The notes: generated by a model from the letters alone, not told the origin. A stretch of DNA of 64,000 nucleotides from Amycolatopsis orientalis DSM 43388 (GCF_000411975.1 NZ_ASXG01000195.1:18267-82266); one strand, 5' to 3'. Positions 30,860 through 39,059 are shown, counted from the stretch's first letter. Numbers and translations: made by a program.

Positions 30860-31765
30860 GTGCGGCTGATTCCCGTGCCGCATCAGCCCGCGTGGATGGT
30901 GCGGCTGCTCGTCGCGCTCGGGCTGCTGGCGGGAAGCTGGCTGATCGGCGCCCTCGTCGGCGGAAGCTCCGCAGCGGCCGATCCGCCGGACGGGAAGTGT
31001 CCGGTGCCGGTGCTGCGGACGGGCGGGATCTGCCAATTGGCGGGCCCTGCTTCGAAAGAGGCATCGGCGGACCGTCTGTCGGCCAAAGCCCGCGATCCGA
31101 GCACGGACGGCCAGGCTGGACGCCCGGAAGGCGAGGAGGCTGCGCGCCTGCCGGACATCATGGGCGTGGGCAAGCAGGTGCTGGACAGGACGACCCGGAC
31201 CGCGCTGAGCCACCGGACGGTCTCGGCGGTGCCGAACAGGCAAGCGCGCCAGCTGCAGTCGGTCACCGACGAGATTCGGGCACCGGTCGAGAACACTGTC
31301 CGCCTGGTCACGGACGAGTCGCACAGCTCCGGCGTCGCCCATGCCGCACAGTCGATCGGCAACCGGATCCTCCCGGCTCCTTACCCGGACCGCGTCCAGC
31401 CAATTGCCAGAAAGCCACCCTCCGCGGGCGGTGTGCGTGCAGTCACCGCTCCCCCGGTCGGCAGGAGAAACGACCGGGCCGCTCCCCGCACCGCACCGCG
31501 AAGCAACTCCACGCCGAGCCCGCACAAATCCAGTACCGGCGACGGCGCCGAAGGGCTTCCCGCACAGACCAAGGCTTCATCCTGCGCCTCACTGGCTCCG
31601 GCCGGTGACGGCGCGACGTCGAGTCAGGCTGGCGTCGGCGGGGTCGTCGCGCTGGTCGTGAGCACTGGCCGCGTGGCACCGCGCAGCCCGGCCGGAACGC
31701 CGGGCGCACGATCGCGGAGAAGCCCGCGCTCGATGGCGGATCTGCCGACCGTTTTCCCTGACTGA
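30860..31765 (+). CDS. Predicted secreted, low-complexity protein
   Basis: 301 residues if started at GTG 30860. A signal peptide is likely: V-R-L-L-V-A-L-G-L-L-A-G-S-W-L-I-G-A then A-A-A-D near residue 42. The mature part begins with a Cys pair (G-K-C-P-V-P-V-L-R-T-G-G-I-C) and continues as Ser/Ala/Arg/Pro-rich sequence without recognisable domains. An earlier ATG at 30797 is possible. No family recognised. It precedes the HTH/peptide locus by 126 bp on the same strand and may or may not belong to it. Confidence 0.5.
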   Translation: MRLIPVPHQPAWMVRLLVALGLLAGSWLIGALVGGSSAAADPPDGKCPVPVLRTGGICQLAGPASKEASADRLSAKARDPSTDGQAGRPEGEEAARLPDIMGVGKQVLDRTTRTALSHRTVSAVPNRQARQLQSVTDEIRAPVENTVRLVTDESHSSGVAHAAQSIGNRILPAPYPDRVQPIARKPPSAGGVRAVTAPPVGRRNDRAAPRTAPRSNSTPSPHKSSTGDGAEGLPAQTKASSCASLAPAGDGATSSQAGVGGVVALVVSTGRVAPRSPAGTPGARSRRSPRSMADLPTVFPD

Positions 31766-31891
31766 CCAGGGCCGAACCCCCTCGCGCGCCGCGCCCGGCG
31801 GTGCGCGGTTTCCCTCGGCTTGCTGTGTCCTCCCGGCGACCTGCCCGGAGCGGCCCGGAGCCTCCGACCCGACGAGGAAGGTCCTGTCCCT

Positions 31892-32152
31892 ATGGAGTGG
31901 AACTTGCGGCTGGCCGCGGCCCGGCGCGGCATCTGGACCGCGACCGACCTGCGTACCCGCCTGGCCGCGCATGGCCTGGCGGTGTCCGCCGGGAAGATGT
32001 CCAAATGGTGGTCCGGGCGACCGGCCAGCGTCAAACTCGGCGACCTGGACGCGCTGTGCGCGGTGCTGGGCTGTCCGGTGGACGAACTGCTCGTGCCCGA
32101 GCGAACGAGCCGCCCGCGGCTGACGCCGGTGCCCGCGCGCCACGCCCGCTGA
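31892..32152 (+). CDS. Small XRE-type helix-turn-helix protein
   Basis: 86 residues from ATG 31892, with GAGGAAGG about 12 nt upstream. Residues 1-70 form a Cro/XRE-like bundle: W-N-L-R-L-A-A-A-R-R-G-I-W-T, the turn L-A-V-S-A-G-K-M-S-K-W-W and L-D-A-L-C-A-V-L-G-C-P-V-D-E-L-L. There is no ligand domain. Such stand-alone XRE proteins often regulate mobile or peptide loci. It lies 269 bp before two peptide genes, a gap large enough to carry their promoter. Confidence 0.75.
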   Translation: MEWNLRLAAARRGIWTATDLRTRLAAHGLAVSAGKMSKWWSGRPASVKLGDLDALCAVLGCPVDELLVPERTSRPRLTPVPARHAR

Positions 32153-32421
32153 CCGCGAGCAAAATTTGTCCCTGAATCGCGAAGCGCTGGGCTGGCTCCC
32201 GTTTCAGGAATTCCGAAACAATGTCCGGCACGCTGAACTCTCCTCACTTTCCCTTGCCGGTCACGAAAATCCGGGGTTTGCCCCCGCTTCGCGCGAGGTG
32301 TTACAAAGGGGTCGCCGCATTCGCGGGACCCGGGAAATACCCAACCGAGCGTCTTCGCACGGCGGAGAGCTCTTTTCCGGGATTGATCGAAAAGAAAGAT
32401 CGAGAACGAAAAAGGAGCATC

Positions 32422-32739
32422 ATGGATTCGGTGAAGTTCGAGGAACTGGACGCGCTGGCCGCCGAGGTGCTGCCGGAGCGCGCGGTGCTGGGCATCGTGT
32501 CCACGCCGTTCAACAACGCCGGCGGCGGCGCGAACGGCTCCGCGTCGAGCAGCTCGGCGGCCGCCTCGGGCGGCAACACGGTCGTCTACGACGGCGGCAA
32601 CCACGGCGCCACGGCGCTGTCGGCCTGCCAGTCCTCGCACTCCGAGGGCACCCCTGGCCTGACCGGGACGCTCGGGCTGGGCTCCAACAACCCCGGCGAG
32701 ACCATGAGCTGCACCCCGGCGGCCGTGTCCAGCTACTGA
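32422..32739 (+). CDS. Leader-bearing Gly/Ser-rich peptide 1 (possible RiPP precursor)
   Basis: 105 residues from ATG 32422, with a strong AAGGAG site 4-9 nt upstream. Residues 5-22 read KFEELDALAAEVLPERAV, a charged helical segment like a RiPP leader. Then comes a Gly/Asn/Ser/Ala-rich linker (29-55) and a C-terminal block (61-105) with two Cys: H-G-A-T-A-L-S-A-C-Q-S-S-H-S-E-G and T-M-S-C-T-P-A-A-V. The second peptide gene has the same order and the same conserved residues. There is no Sec signal. The family is not recognised; a precursor peptide or a small cargo protein are both possible. Confidence 0.65.
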   Translation: MDSVKFEELDALAAEVLPERAVLGIVSTPFNNAGGGANGSASSSSAAASGGNTVVYDGGNHGATALSACQSSHSEGTPGLTGTLGLGSNNPGETMSCTPAAVSSY

Positions 32740-32782
32740 GCACGGTGACCGCCCCCGTCCAGGCGGGCCGAGGGACACCCGC

Positions 32783-32815
32783 GGGGCGGAGCCGGCCGTT
32801 GCCCGGCCCCGCCCC
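32783..32815 (+). promoter_or_regulatory. Strong hairpin between the two peptide genes
   Basis: GGGGCGGAGCCGG (32783-32795) pairs with CCGGCCCCGCCCC (32803-32815) with a single mismatch, loop of 7 nt, no T-run. It lies between peptide gene 1 and peptide gene 2 and could act as a partial terminator or mRNA-stabilising element, as seen in many peptide operons. Confidence 0.5.
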
Positions 32816-32859
32816 GTGCGGCCGAAACCCCAGACGACAGCGGAAAGAAGGCGACCACC

Positions 32860-33165
32860 GTGCATCAAGCCAAGCCCATCGCGGGGTCCGCTCCGGCGGA
32901 CGCACGTTTCGCGGCGCTGGACGCGCTGTCCGGGGAGGTGCTGCCGGCCCGCACGGCGCTCTCCGCGGTCACCGGCAACCCCGCCGCTCCGACGGCCGAC
33001 CCGGGCCGCTACGCGGTGCCCGACGGGCACGGCGGGACCGTCTACTACGCCTGCCAGACCACCCACAGCGAGGGCAGCGGCGGAGTGGTCGGGGCGCTCG
33101 GGCTCGGCCAGCCGCCGTCGACGACCACGAGCTGCCTGCCGGCCGCCGTCGAGAGCCACGGATGA
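32860..33165 (+). CDS. Leader-bearing peptide 2, paralogue of peptide 1
   Basis: 101 residues from GTG 32860, with GAAAGAAGG upstream. The leader-like segment RFAALDALSGEVLPARTA (16-33) aligns with that of peptide 1 (shared F-x-x-L-D-A-L-x-x-E-V-L-P-x-R). The C-terminal block G-H-G-G-T-V-Y-Y-A-C-Q-T-T-H-S-E-G (56-72), L-G-L-G and T-T-S-C-L-P-A-A-V-E-S aligns with the same block of peptide 1, keeping both Cys. The linker is shorter and Pro/Ala-rich. Conservation at both ends with a free middle is what one expects of a leader plus a functional core. Confidence 0.65.
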   Translation: MHQAKPIAGSAPADARFAALDALSGEVLPARTALSAVTGNPAAPTADPGRYAVPDGHGGTVYYACQTTHSEGSGGVVGALGLGQPPSTTTSCLPAAVESHG

Positions 33166-33231
33166 CGCCGCGCGCAGTGGCCTGATCCGGATCCGCTTGC
33201 TCACGCGGGGAGCACCGGCAGCCAAACCGCG

Positions 33232-33363
33232 GCCGCCGCTGACCGACCGCACCGGGCACCCGCAGCGCTGGTGCGCGCGAAACTCCCGCAGCCACCAGCC
33301 GCCGCTGACCGACTCCGCCCGCCCCACCAGGCACCAGCAACGTCGCTCGGGCAAAGCCCGCAG
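33232..33363 (+). repeat. Imperfect 66-bp tandem repeat
   Basis: GCCGCCGCTGACCGAC occurs at 33232-33247 and again at 33298-33313, with further matching blocks at the same 66-bp spacing. It fills part of the 310-bp gap between peptide gene 2 and the protease gene. The plus-strand frame upstream of the protease is open through this gap but Arg-rich and lacks a start near a ribosome site, so I treat it as non-coding. Confidence 0.4.
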
Positions 33364-33475
33364 CAGCCAACACAGACAGCACCGGCGTAAGCGAAATCCC
33401 GAACCTAGGCGAACATCCGCACCAGCCGCTGTGCACCCGCCGCCAGCGAAGACCTCAGCCCCGGAGAGGACCGTC

Positions 33476-35377
33476 ATGTGCCCGCATCCCGGACTTCCCG
33501 CCACCGCGGACGACGCTGCCGTGCCTGCCGCTCCGGGCGGCGAATCCGAAGCGGCGGCACGGATCGGGGAAGCCGGGCCGGTCGGGTTGCTGCCGGACAC
33601 CGAGCCGGTCGGGGAATTCCGGGGCAGCGGGTACCGCGAGCCGCCGCTGCTCGTCACGCGCACCGACGGGCAGCTCGTGCGGCTGCCCGCGCTGCTGTAC
33701 CTGATCGTCCGGCTGCTGGTCGCCCAGCAAGCCTTCGTGCCGGCGGACCCCGAGGAGACCGGACACCGGGACGACGCCGGCACTTTGGCGAAGGTCGCCG
33801 CGGCCGCCAGCGAGCAGTCCGGGCTGCGGCTGGAAGCCGAGCACCTCGCGTACCTGCTGGACCGCAAGCTCGCCCCGCTCGGACTGACCACCTACGCCGA
33901 CGGCACCGTCCCGGAACTGGCCCGGCACAACCCTTTCCTCGCCTTGCGGGTGCGGGTCCAGGTGCTCGCCCCGGCGGCCACGTGGGTCCTCGGCGGGATG
34001 CTGGGGTGGCTGTTCTTCCCGGTCGTGATCGCGCTCCTGCTGGCCGCGGCCGGCGTCGCGGAGTGGTGGCTGCTCGCCGGGCACAGCGTGTCCGACGCGA
34101 TGAGCAGCACCCTCGCCGACCCGATCGGCGTGCTGACGGTGCTCGGCCTGGCGGTCGCGTCGACCGGGTTCCACGAATGCGGGCACGCCGCCGCCTGCCG
34201 CTATTCCGGTGCCGTGCCCGGCGGGATGGGGGCCGGGATTTACCTGGTGTGGCCCGCTTTCTACACCGACATCACCGATACCTACCGGCTCGGCCGCGCC
34301 GGGCGGCTGCGCACCGATCTGGGCGGCGTGTACTTCAACGCGATCTTCGCGGTGGCCCTCGCCGCGGCCTACTTCAGCACCGGGTGGGCACCGCTGCTGG
34401 TGGCGGTGCTTTCGGTGAACCTGGAGATCGTGCAGCAACTCCTGCCCACGCTGCGTTTCGACGGCTACTACCTGATGGCCGACCTCGTCGGCGTCCCGGA
34501 CCTGTACCGCTACATCGGCCCGATCCTCTCCCACTACCTCCTGCGCCGCCCCCGCGACGAGCGGTTGGACGCGTTGAAGCGCTGGCCGCAGACCGCCGTC
34601 ACGACGTGGGTGCTGCTGATCGTGCCCGCTCTCGCGCTGGAGCTGGGCTATCTCGCCTGGCAGGTCCCGGGATTGGTGCGCACCGACGCGCAAGCGGCGT
34701 CCGGCCTGATTTCCCGCGCCGCGGCCGATCCGCATCCCGTCCTGGGCGCGATTTCCGCGGCGGTGCAGATTTTGCTGCTGGCGTTGCCGATCGCCGGGAT
34801 CGTCGCGATCGCCTGGCAGCTCGGCCGTGCGATGTGGCGGCTGGCGCGGCGACGCCTTCCCGGACTGTTCCTCCGGAGCACCGACGGACCGGAACCGACC
34901 CGGCGACGCCGCCTGGCGTTCGGCGCGCTCGCCGCCGCGGTGGCGATTCCCGTCGGCGGAGGGGTCGGCTGGGCGTTGGGCGTCCTGCCGGGCAATCAGC
35001 CGGGGGAACCGGCGGCAGCCAACCCGGTGCCCGCGATGCCCCGCTCAAGCCCGCCCGCCGCACCACCGCCGCCTCCTTCTTCCTCTCCCGCACCCGCTCC
35101 GGCGCCCACCCCGTCGGACGCGGTGGCGGCGAGGGAAACCGCTCCGGAACCCCAGCCCCAGGCCGAAACCCACCGCCCGGTCCAGCGCAGCACGGTTCCG
35201 TCCCGAACTCAGCGTGCGGCTGCACCGACCGAGCCGGCCGGGCACCGCGACACCGGCGCCCCGGCCGCACCGTCCACTTCGGACGGAAACAATGCGCCGG
35301 CCGAAAGCGGACCGCCGCCGTTGTCGCCGACCAAGAGCCCGTCCTGCCCGCTGCTGGGCGTCTCGATGAATTGCTGA
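33476..35377 (+). CDS. M50-type membrane peptide metalloprotease with Pro-rich tail
   Basis: 633 residues from ATG 33476 with GGAGAGGA upstream. It matches putative peptide zinc metalloproteases: zinc motif H-E-C-G-H at 233-237 inside a membrane segment and the second-site Asp329 in L-R-F-D-G-Y-Y-L-M-A-D-L. At least eight membrane segments lie between about 150 and 510. Residues 1-145 form a cytosolic domain (possibly winged-helix/peptide-binding). Residues about 520-633 are an extracytoplasmic Pro/Ala/Ser-rich tail ending C-P-L-L-G-V-S-M-N-C. Its place right after two leader peptides suggests it cleaves or exports them. The tail is not part of the usual family. Confidence 0.75.
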   Translation: MCPHPGLPATADDAAVPAAPGGESEAAARIGEAGPVGLLPDTEPVGEFRGSGYREPPLLVTRTDGQLVRLPALLYLIVRLLVAQQAFVPADPEETGHRDDAGTLAKVAAAASEQSGLRLEAEHLAYLLDRKLAPLGLTTYADGTVPELARHNPFLALRVRVQVLAPAATWVLGGMLGWLFFPVVIALLLAAAGVAEWWLLAGHSVSDAMSSTLADPIGVLTVLGLAVASTGFHECGHAAACRYSGAVPGGMGAGIYLVWPAFYTDITDTYRLGRAGRLRTDLGGVYFNAIFAVALAAAYFSTGWAPLLVAVLSVNLEIVQQLLPTLRFDGYYLMADLVGVPDLYRYIGPILSHYLLRRPRDERLDALKRWPQTAVTTWVLLIVPALALELGYLAWQVPGLVRTDAQAASGLISRAAADPHPVLGAISAAVQILLLALPIAGIVAIAWQLGRAMWRLARRRLPGLFLRSTDGPEPTRRRRLAFGALAAAVAIPVGGGVGWALGVLPGNQPGEPAAANPVPAMPRSSPPAAPPPPPSSSPAPAPAPTPSDAVAARETAPEPQPQAETHRPVQRSTVPSRTQRAAAPTEPAGHRDTGAPAAPSTSDGNNAPAESGPPPLSPTKSPSCPLLGVSMNC

Positions 35378-35390
35378 GGAGTTGGTTGCC

Positions 35391-35741
35391 ATGCCCGTAC
35401 CGCGCACGATCCACCGAACGGCGTTCACCGTCGCGACCGCACTCGCCGGCGGAGTCCTCGCCGCCGGGACCGCGGCCGCGGACGCCTCGCCGCCGCTGTC
35501 GAATCCGTTGAACCGCTCCGCTTCCGCGACGGCCACCAGTTCCGGCGGAGCCGCGCACGCGGTGGCGCAATGCCCGTCCGGCTATCAGGTCTCGTCGGGC
35601 GGCTACGCGGTTTCCAGCTACGGACCCACCGTCTACACGAACCGGCCCACCGACGACGGCACGGGCTGGGAAGTCTACGCGAGCGGAAAAACCGAGAAAC
35701 CGTTCCAGCTCAAGGCATACGCCCGCTGCACGCTGGTCTGA
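35391..35741 (+). CDS. Small secreted protein with two cysteines
   Basis: 116 residues from ATG 35391, 13 nt after the protease stop, with GAGGAG 9 nt upstream; TTG 35382 is less likely. Signal peptide about 1-31 (V-A-T-A-L-A-G-G-V-L-A-A-G-T-A-A-A-D-A). The mature part has C-P-S-G-Y-Q-V-S-S-G-G-Y and ends F-Q-L-K-A-Y-A-R-C, a pattern seen in small beta-sandwich secreted actinobacterial proteins. The two Cys probably form a disulfide. Tight spacing puts it in the protease operon. Confidence 0.7.
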   Translation: MPVPRTIHRTAFTVATALAGGVLAAGTAAADASPPLSNPLNRSASATATSSGGAAHAVAQCPSGYQVSSGGYAVSSYGPTVYTNRPTDDGTGWEVYASGKTEKPFQLKAYARCTLV

Positions 35742-35770
35742 CCCGCCCACGGAACGAAAGGTGAGTTGTC

Positions 35771-36046
35771 ATGTCCGATACCCCTCGCTGGTGCCGAATC
35801 GCGACGGTCGCCGCCGGTGCGGCACTGACCTTCGGCGCGATGACCGCGACCGCCGGCGCGACGCAAGCGTGTCCGATGTCCGTCCCGGCGGACCAGGGAA
35901 TCCACGGCTGCGGTCCGATTCACCGCGACCCACCGGCGCCGGCTCAGCCAGGTTCGCCGGAACAACTGGCCCAGATCCTGCCGACGGTGAGCGTGCCGGC
36001 GAACGGCACTCGAGCGCAGCCCGGGCCGGGCGCTCCGGCGCGGTGA
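35771..36046 (+). CDS. Small secreted Pro-rich peptide
   Basis: 91 residues from ATG 35771, 29 nt after the previous gene, with GAAAGG upstream. Signal peptide about 1-30 (V-A-A-G-A-A-L-T-F-G-A-M-T-A-T-A-G-A). The mature part has two Cys (T-Q-A-C-P-M-S and H-G-C-G-P-I) and a Pro/Ala-rich C-terminus. No family recognised. It is the last gene on this strand before the convergent SMP-30 gene. Confidence 0.6.
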   Translation: MSDTPRWCRIATVAAGAALTFGAMTATAGATQACPMSVPADQGIHGCGPIHRDPPAPAQPGSPEQLAQILPTVSVPANGTRAQPGPGAPAR

Positions 36047-36053
36047 AGCCGCT

Positions 36054-36998
36054 TCACGGATGCAGTTCCGCCCGCAGCAGCATGGCGTTGCGGAAGATCC
36101 CGTCCGGCGGGGCGGTCGTGCCGCCGTCCGTGGTCACGTAAAGCACCCGGCCCTCCCCGCCCGGCGCCCAGGCCGCACTGGACGGCCCGACCAGGAGTTC
36201 GTCGAACGGCTCGCCCGCGATGTGCCGGACTTCGCTGCCGTGCCGCGGAACGAGCGGCACCCGGTCGAGCGTGTTCGCGCGATGCCTGGTGACGTAAGCG
36301 AATCCGGCCTCCTCGTCGAGGGCGAAGTCGTCCGCGTTGTCGATCGCGGCCACGAATTCCGCACCGCCGGCCGGTTCCAGCGTGGCCGGGTCGACCGGGA
36401 CGCGCATGAACACTTTCTGTGCGGTGGACGTGTAGTAGAGATACTCGGTGCGCGCGCTGTACCGCACTCCGTTGACGCCGGGTTGGCGCGGCGGAGCGAC
36501 CTCGGCGTCCGGGTCGTCGGCCATGGTGTCGTGCTCCAGCCAGACCCGGGCCCGCGCGCTCCGGGCGTCGGCATCCAGGTCGACGCGCCAGATCAATCCG
36601 GCGAAGCAGTCGGCGACGGCCAGCACTCCGCTGCCGAGCAGACAGCTGCCGTTGAGTGCGCGCACGCGGTCGTCGAAGGTGTAGATGATTTCCGGAGCGA
36701 CCGGCTCCCCCGGTGTCCATCTGGTGAGGTCGAGCCGGACCAGGTGCGATTCGTGGGTGGTGTACCCCTCGGTCAGGCTGAGCACGAAAACGTCGGGCCG
36801 GACTTCGACGATCCCGGTCACCGGGTGGTCGAAGCGGTGCACGAGAACGGGGCCCGGCGCGAGCCACAGTTCCTGCTGCAGAAGGACGGTGACCAGCACT
36901 GATCCGTCGGAACGGACGGCGAGGTTTTCCGGGAAGTACTTCTCCGGGAAGGACGCGACCGGGGTCAGCGTGACGTCGGGGACGGGGGCCATGGGCAT
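36054..36998 (-). CDS. SMP-30/gluconolactonase-like beta-propeller protein
   Basis: 314 residues from ATG 36998. The sequence shows repeated propeller blades (F-P-E-N-L-A-V-R-S-D-G-S-V-L-V-T, G-S-C-L-L-G-S-G-V-L-A-V-A-D, P-G-V-N-G-V-R-Y-S, A-D-D-F-A-L-D-E-E-A-G-F-A-Y-V) with the Glu/Asn/Asp positions that hold the metal in SMP-30 lactonases. No signal peptide, so cytosolic. Fungal and actinobacterial relatives sit beside secondary-metabolite genes. It is divergent from a TetR regulator across an inverted repeat, which probably controls it. Confidence 0.75.
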   Translation of the reverse strand: MPMAPVPDVTLTPVASFPEKYFPENLAVRSDGSVLVTVLLQQELWLAPGPVLVHRFDHPVTGIVEVRPDVFVLSLTEGYTTHESHLVRLDLTRWTPGEPVAPEIIYTFDDRVRALNGSCLLGSGVLAVADCFAGLIWRVDLDADARSARARVWLEHDTMADDPDAEVAPPRQPGVNGVRYSARTEYLYYTSTAQKVFMRVPVDPATLEPAGGAEFVAAIDNADDFALDEEAGFAYVTRHRANTLDRVPLVPRHGSEVRHIAGEPFDELLVGPSSAAWAPGGEGRVLYVTTDGGTTAPPDGIFRNAMLLRAELHP

Positions 36999-37014
36999 GC
37001 GGCACTCTCCACAT

Positions 37015-37049
37015 CGTAAAAGAGGACGGACATCCGCTTTTCTTTTACG
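37015..37049. promoter_or_regulatory. Candidate TetR operator
   Basis: CGTAAAAGA (37015-37023) and TCTTTTACG (37041-37049) are perfect 9-nt inverted arms with a 17-nt spacer, in the 92-bp gap between the divergent SMP-30 and TetR genes, immediately upstream of the SMP-30 start. Confidence 0.65.
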
Positions 37050-37090
37050 GTAGGCTCGGCACCCCGGAGTGTCAAGGCGAGGAGCGCGCG

Positions 37091-37693
37091 GTGCCGAAGG
37101 TGAGCCAGCAGTACAAGGACGACCAGCGGGGCGAGATCCTGGCCGCCGCGCGCCGCTGCTTCCTCCGCAACGGCTTCCATCGCACGTCGATGCAGGACGT
37201 CTTCGCCGAGGCCGGCAAGTCCGCGGGCGCGGTCTACCGGTACTTCCCGAAGAAGGAGGACATGATCGTCGCGGTCGCCGCGCAGAACCTCGACGACGTC
37301 GCCGCGGTGCTGCGCGCCGCCCTCGCCCGCGGTTCCGGCGAGAACGGCGTCGGCGAGGTGATGGCGGAGCTGCTGGAGGCCGTGGCCGAACTGCACCGGG
37401 ACCGGCAGCTGGCGAGCATGGCGGTGCTGGTCTGGTCGGAAGCCCAGCGCAACCCCGAACTCGCCGACCGCCTCACCGCCGCGTCGGCCGAGATGGGTGC
37501 CGAAGTGGCCGGTCTCGTGCGCCGTCGCCAGGAGGCGGGCACGTGGACCGGAGCACCGGCGGACGCTCTCGCGCAGGCGATTCTGGCGTTCCTGCCCGGG
37601 TTTCTCTTCAACCTGGCACTGTCCGGGCCGGACGGCGTGGCCGGTTTCCCCGACGCGGTCCGCACCCTTTTGGCGAGCGGAACCAGCCGGTGA
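37091..37693 (+). CDS. TetR-family regulator
   Basis: 200 residues from GTG 37091 with GAGGAG upstream. Helix-turn-helix: I-L-A-A-A-R-R-C-F-L-R-N-G-F-H-R-T-S-M then KSAGAVYRYFPKKEDMIVAV. The C-terminal half (about 75-200) is an all-helical ligand and dimer domain like the TetR_C_6 type. It probably represses itself and the divergent SMP-30 gene. A HutD-type gene follows 37 nt downstream and may be co-transcribed. Confidence 0.9.
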   Translation: MPKVSQQYKDDQRGEILAAARRCFLRNGFHRTSMQDVFAEAGKSAGAVYRYFPKKEDMIVAVAAQNLDDVAAVLRAALARGSGENGVGEVMAELLEAVAELHRDRQLASMAVLVWSEAQRNPELADRLTAASAEMGAEVAGLVRRRQEAGTWTGAPADALAQAILAFLPGFLFNLALSGPDGVAGFPDAVRTLLASGTSR

Positions 37694-37730
37694 GTTTGCG
37701 TCCGCGGCGAGGAACGGGTGAGATGCCCGG

Positions 37731-38165
37731 ATGCTCAACCCGTCCGAAGTCAGCCCGGTCCCCTGGCGCAACGGAGCCGGCACCACCCGCGAACTCGCCG
37801 CCGACACCGGTCCCGATGGGGAACCGCGGTGGCGGGTCAGCCTCGCCGACCTGCTCGAAGACGCGCCGTTCTCGTCGTTCCCGGGAATCGACCGGCTTTT
37901 CACCGCGCTCGGCCCGCTCCGGCTGACCGTCAACGGGTCCGCGACCGACCTCGAGCGCGGCGACCAGCTCCGGTTCGCCGGGGAGGACGCCGTGACCGTG
38001 GCCCTCGATCAGCCGGCCCAAGCCCTCAACGTGATGACCCGGCGCGGGCTGTACCGAGCCGAGGTCGTCCTCCGTTCCCCGGCGGAGACCGGCGCGGACG
38101 GAGCGGTCGCAACCGTCGACCTCGGCGAGCAAATTGCCGAAGTTTTCCTCTCCGCGCTGGCATGA
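37731..38165 (+). CDS. HutD/Ves-family cupin protein (short)
   Basis: 144 residues from ATG 37731. The N-terminal V-P-W-R-N-G-A-G-T-T-R-E-L-A and W-R-V-S-L-A-D near residue 35, then F-S-S-F-P-G-I-D-R, are diagnostic of HutD/Ves proteins, a bicupin family linked to histidine use and, in E. coli Ves, to cold growth. Family members usually have 180-200 residues; this one lacks part of the second cupin. There are no hut genes nearby. The next gene starts 7 nt after its stop. Confidence 0.8.
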   Translation: MLNPSEVSPVPWRNGAGTTRELAADTGPDGEPRWRVSLADLLEDAPFSSFPGIDRLFTALGPLRLTVNGSATDLERGDQLRFAGEDAVTVALDQPAQALNVMTRRGLYRAEVVLRSPAETGADGAVATVDLGEQIAEVFLSALA

Positions 38166-38172
38166 TGCAGCG

Positions 38173-39000
38173 ATGACAGCCACCGCCCGGCGCATGTTCG
38201 AGCTTCTGGAGCCGATCTGCCTCGTCACTTTCTTCGCCGACGAGTGCAACGCCGAACTCGCGGCGCTCGGCCACCGCACCTACTGGGACGGCTACTTCGC
38301 CAGCCGGGCCGCCCCGTTGGGACGGGTGCCGGCCGAGGTGGTCCACGCGGCTTTCTACAACTTCGCCGAGGGCGAGGTCGCGCGGCACATCCCCAGCGCG
38401 TGGGAAACAATCCCGCCCGAGGCGTCCGTCGCCGCGCGGGAACGGGGCAGCGCGGCTTCGGTGCGCCGGATTCTCGGTGCCGAACTGGCCAATTCCGCGG
38501 AGCTGGTGCGCGCCGCCGACCTGATCACGAAAGCCGCGACGAGCGCGCCCACCGATGGGCGGGTGATGTTCGCTGCGATGCGGACCCGCCCGGTGCCCAG
38601 CGATCCGGTTGCCCGGCTGTGGCATTCCGCGACGATGCTGCGCGAGCACCGAGGGGACGGGCACATCGCCGCGCTGGTCAGTGCGCGGATCGGCGGCGGG
38701 GAGGCGCACCTTCTGTCCGCGCTGGACATGGGCATTCATCCGCCGGAATCGTTCGGGCGGGTCCACCACCTGCCGAAGAAGCGGCTGGCCGCGATCATGA
38801 ACGGCTTGCGCGAACGCGGTCTCGTCGACGCCGAGGGCCGGTTCACCGACGCGGGCCGCGAGTTGAAGCAACACATCGAGAGCTTGACCGACGAACTCGC
38901 CGCCGCGCCGTACGAAGCCCTGAGCGCCGCCGAACTCGACGAACTGCTCGCGGCACTGGAACCGATCACGGCGAAGCTGGTGGCCGCCGGATCGCGCTGA
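38173..39000 (+). CDS. SCO6745-like helical protein with winged-helix-like C-terminus
   Basis: 275 residues from ATG 38173. It starts R-R-M-F-E-L-L-E-P-I-C-L-V-T-F-F and continues Y-W-D-G-Y-F-A-S-R-A-A-P-L-G, as in the actinobacterial SCO6745-like family. Residues about 195-245 look like a winged helix (LPKKRLAAIMNGLRERGLVD, F-T-D-A-G-R). The function is unknown; a MarR-like fold without proven DNA binding is the usual description. The 7-nt gap suggests co-transcription with the HutD gene. Confidence 0.75.
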   Translation: MTATARRMFELLEPICLVTFFADECNAELAALGHRTYWDGYFASRAAPLGRVPAEVVHAAFYNFAEGEVARHIPSAWETIPPEASVAARERGSAASVRRILGAELANSAELVRAADLITKAATSAPTDGRVMFAAMRTRPVPSDPVARLWHSATMLREHRGDGHIAALVSARIGGGEAHLLSALDMGIHPPESFGRVHHLPKKRLAAIMNGLRERGLVDAEGRFTDAGRELKQHIESLTDELAAAPYEALSAAELDELLAALEPITAKLVAAGSR

Positions 39001-39059
39001 CGTAACGAGCGCGCACCTCGGTGCGACTTCGGAGAACCCGAGTCACAACGAGGTGTCTC

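Noticed and set aside
33232..33363. 66-bp repeat as a possible CRISPR array
   Set aside because: Only two imperfect units without unique spacers of regular length; no cas genes nearby.
32816..33475. Upstream extension of the M50 protease frame
   Set aside because: The extra 220 codons overlap peptide gene 2 and are Arg/Pro-rich; ATG 33476 has a good ribosome site.
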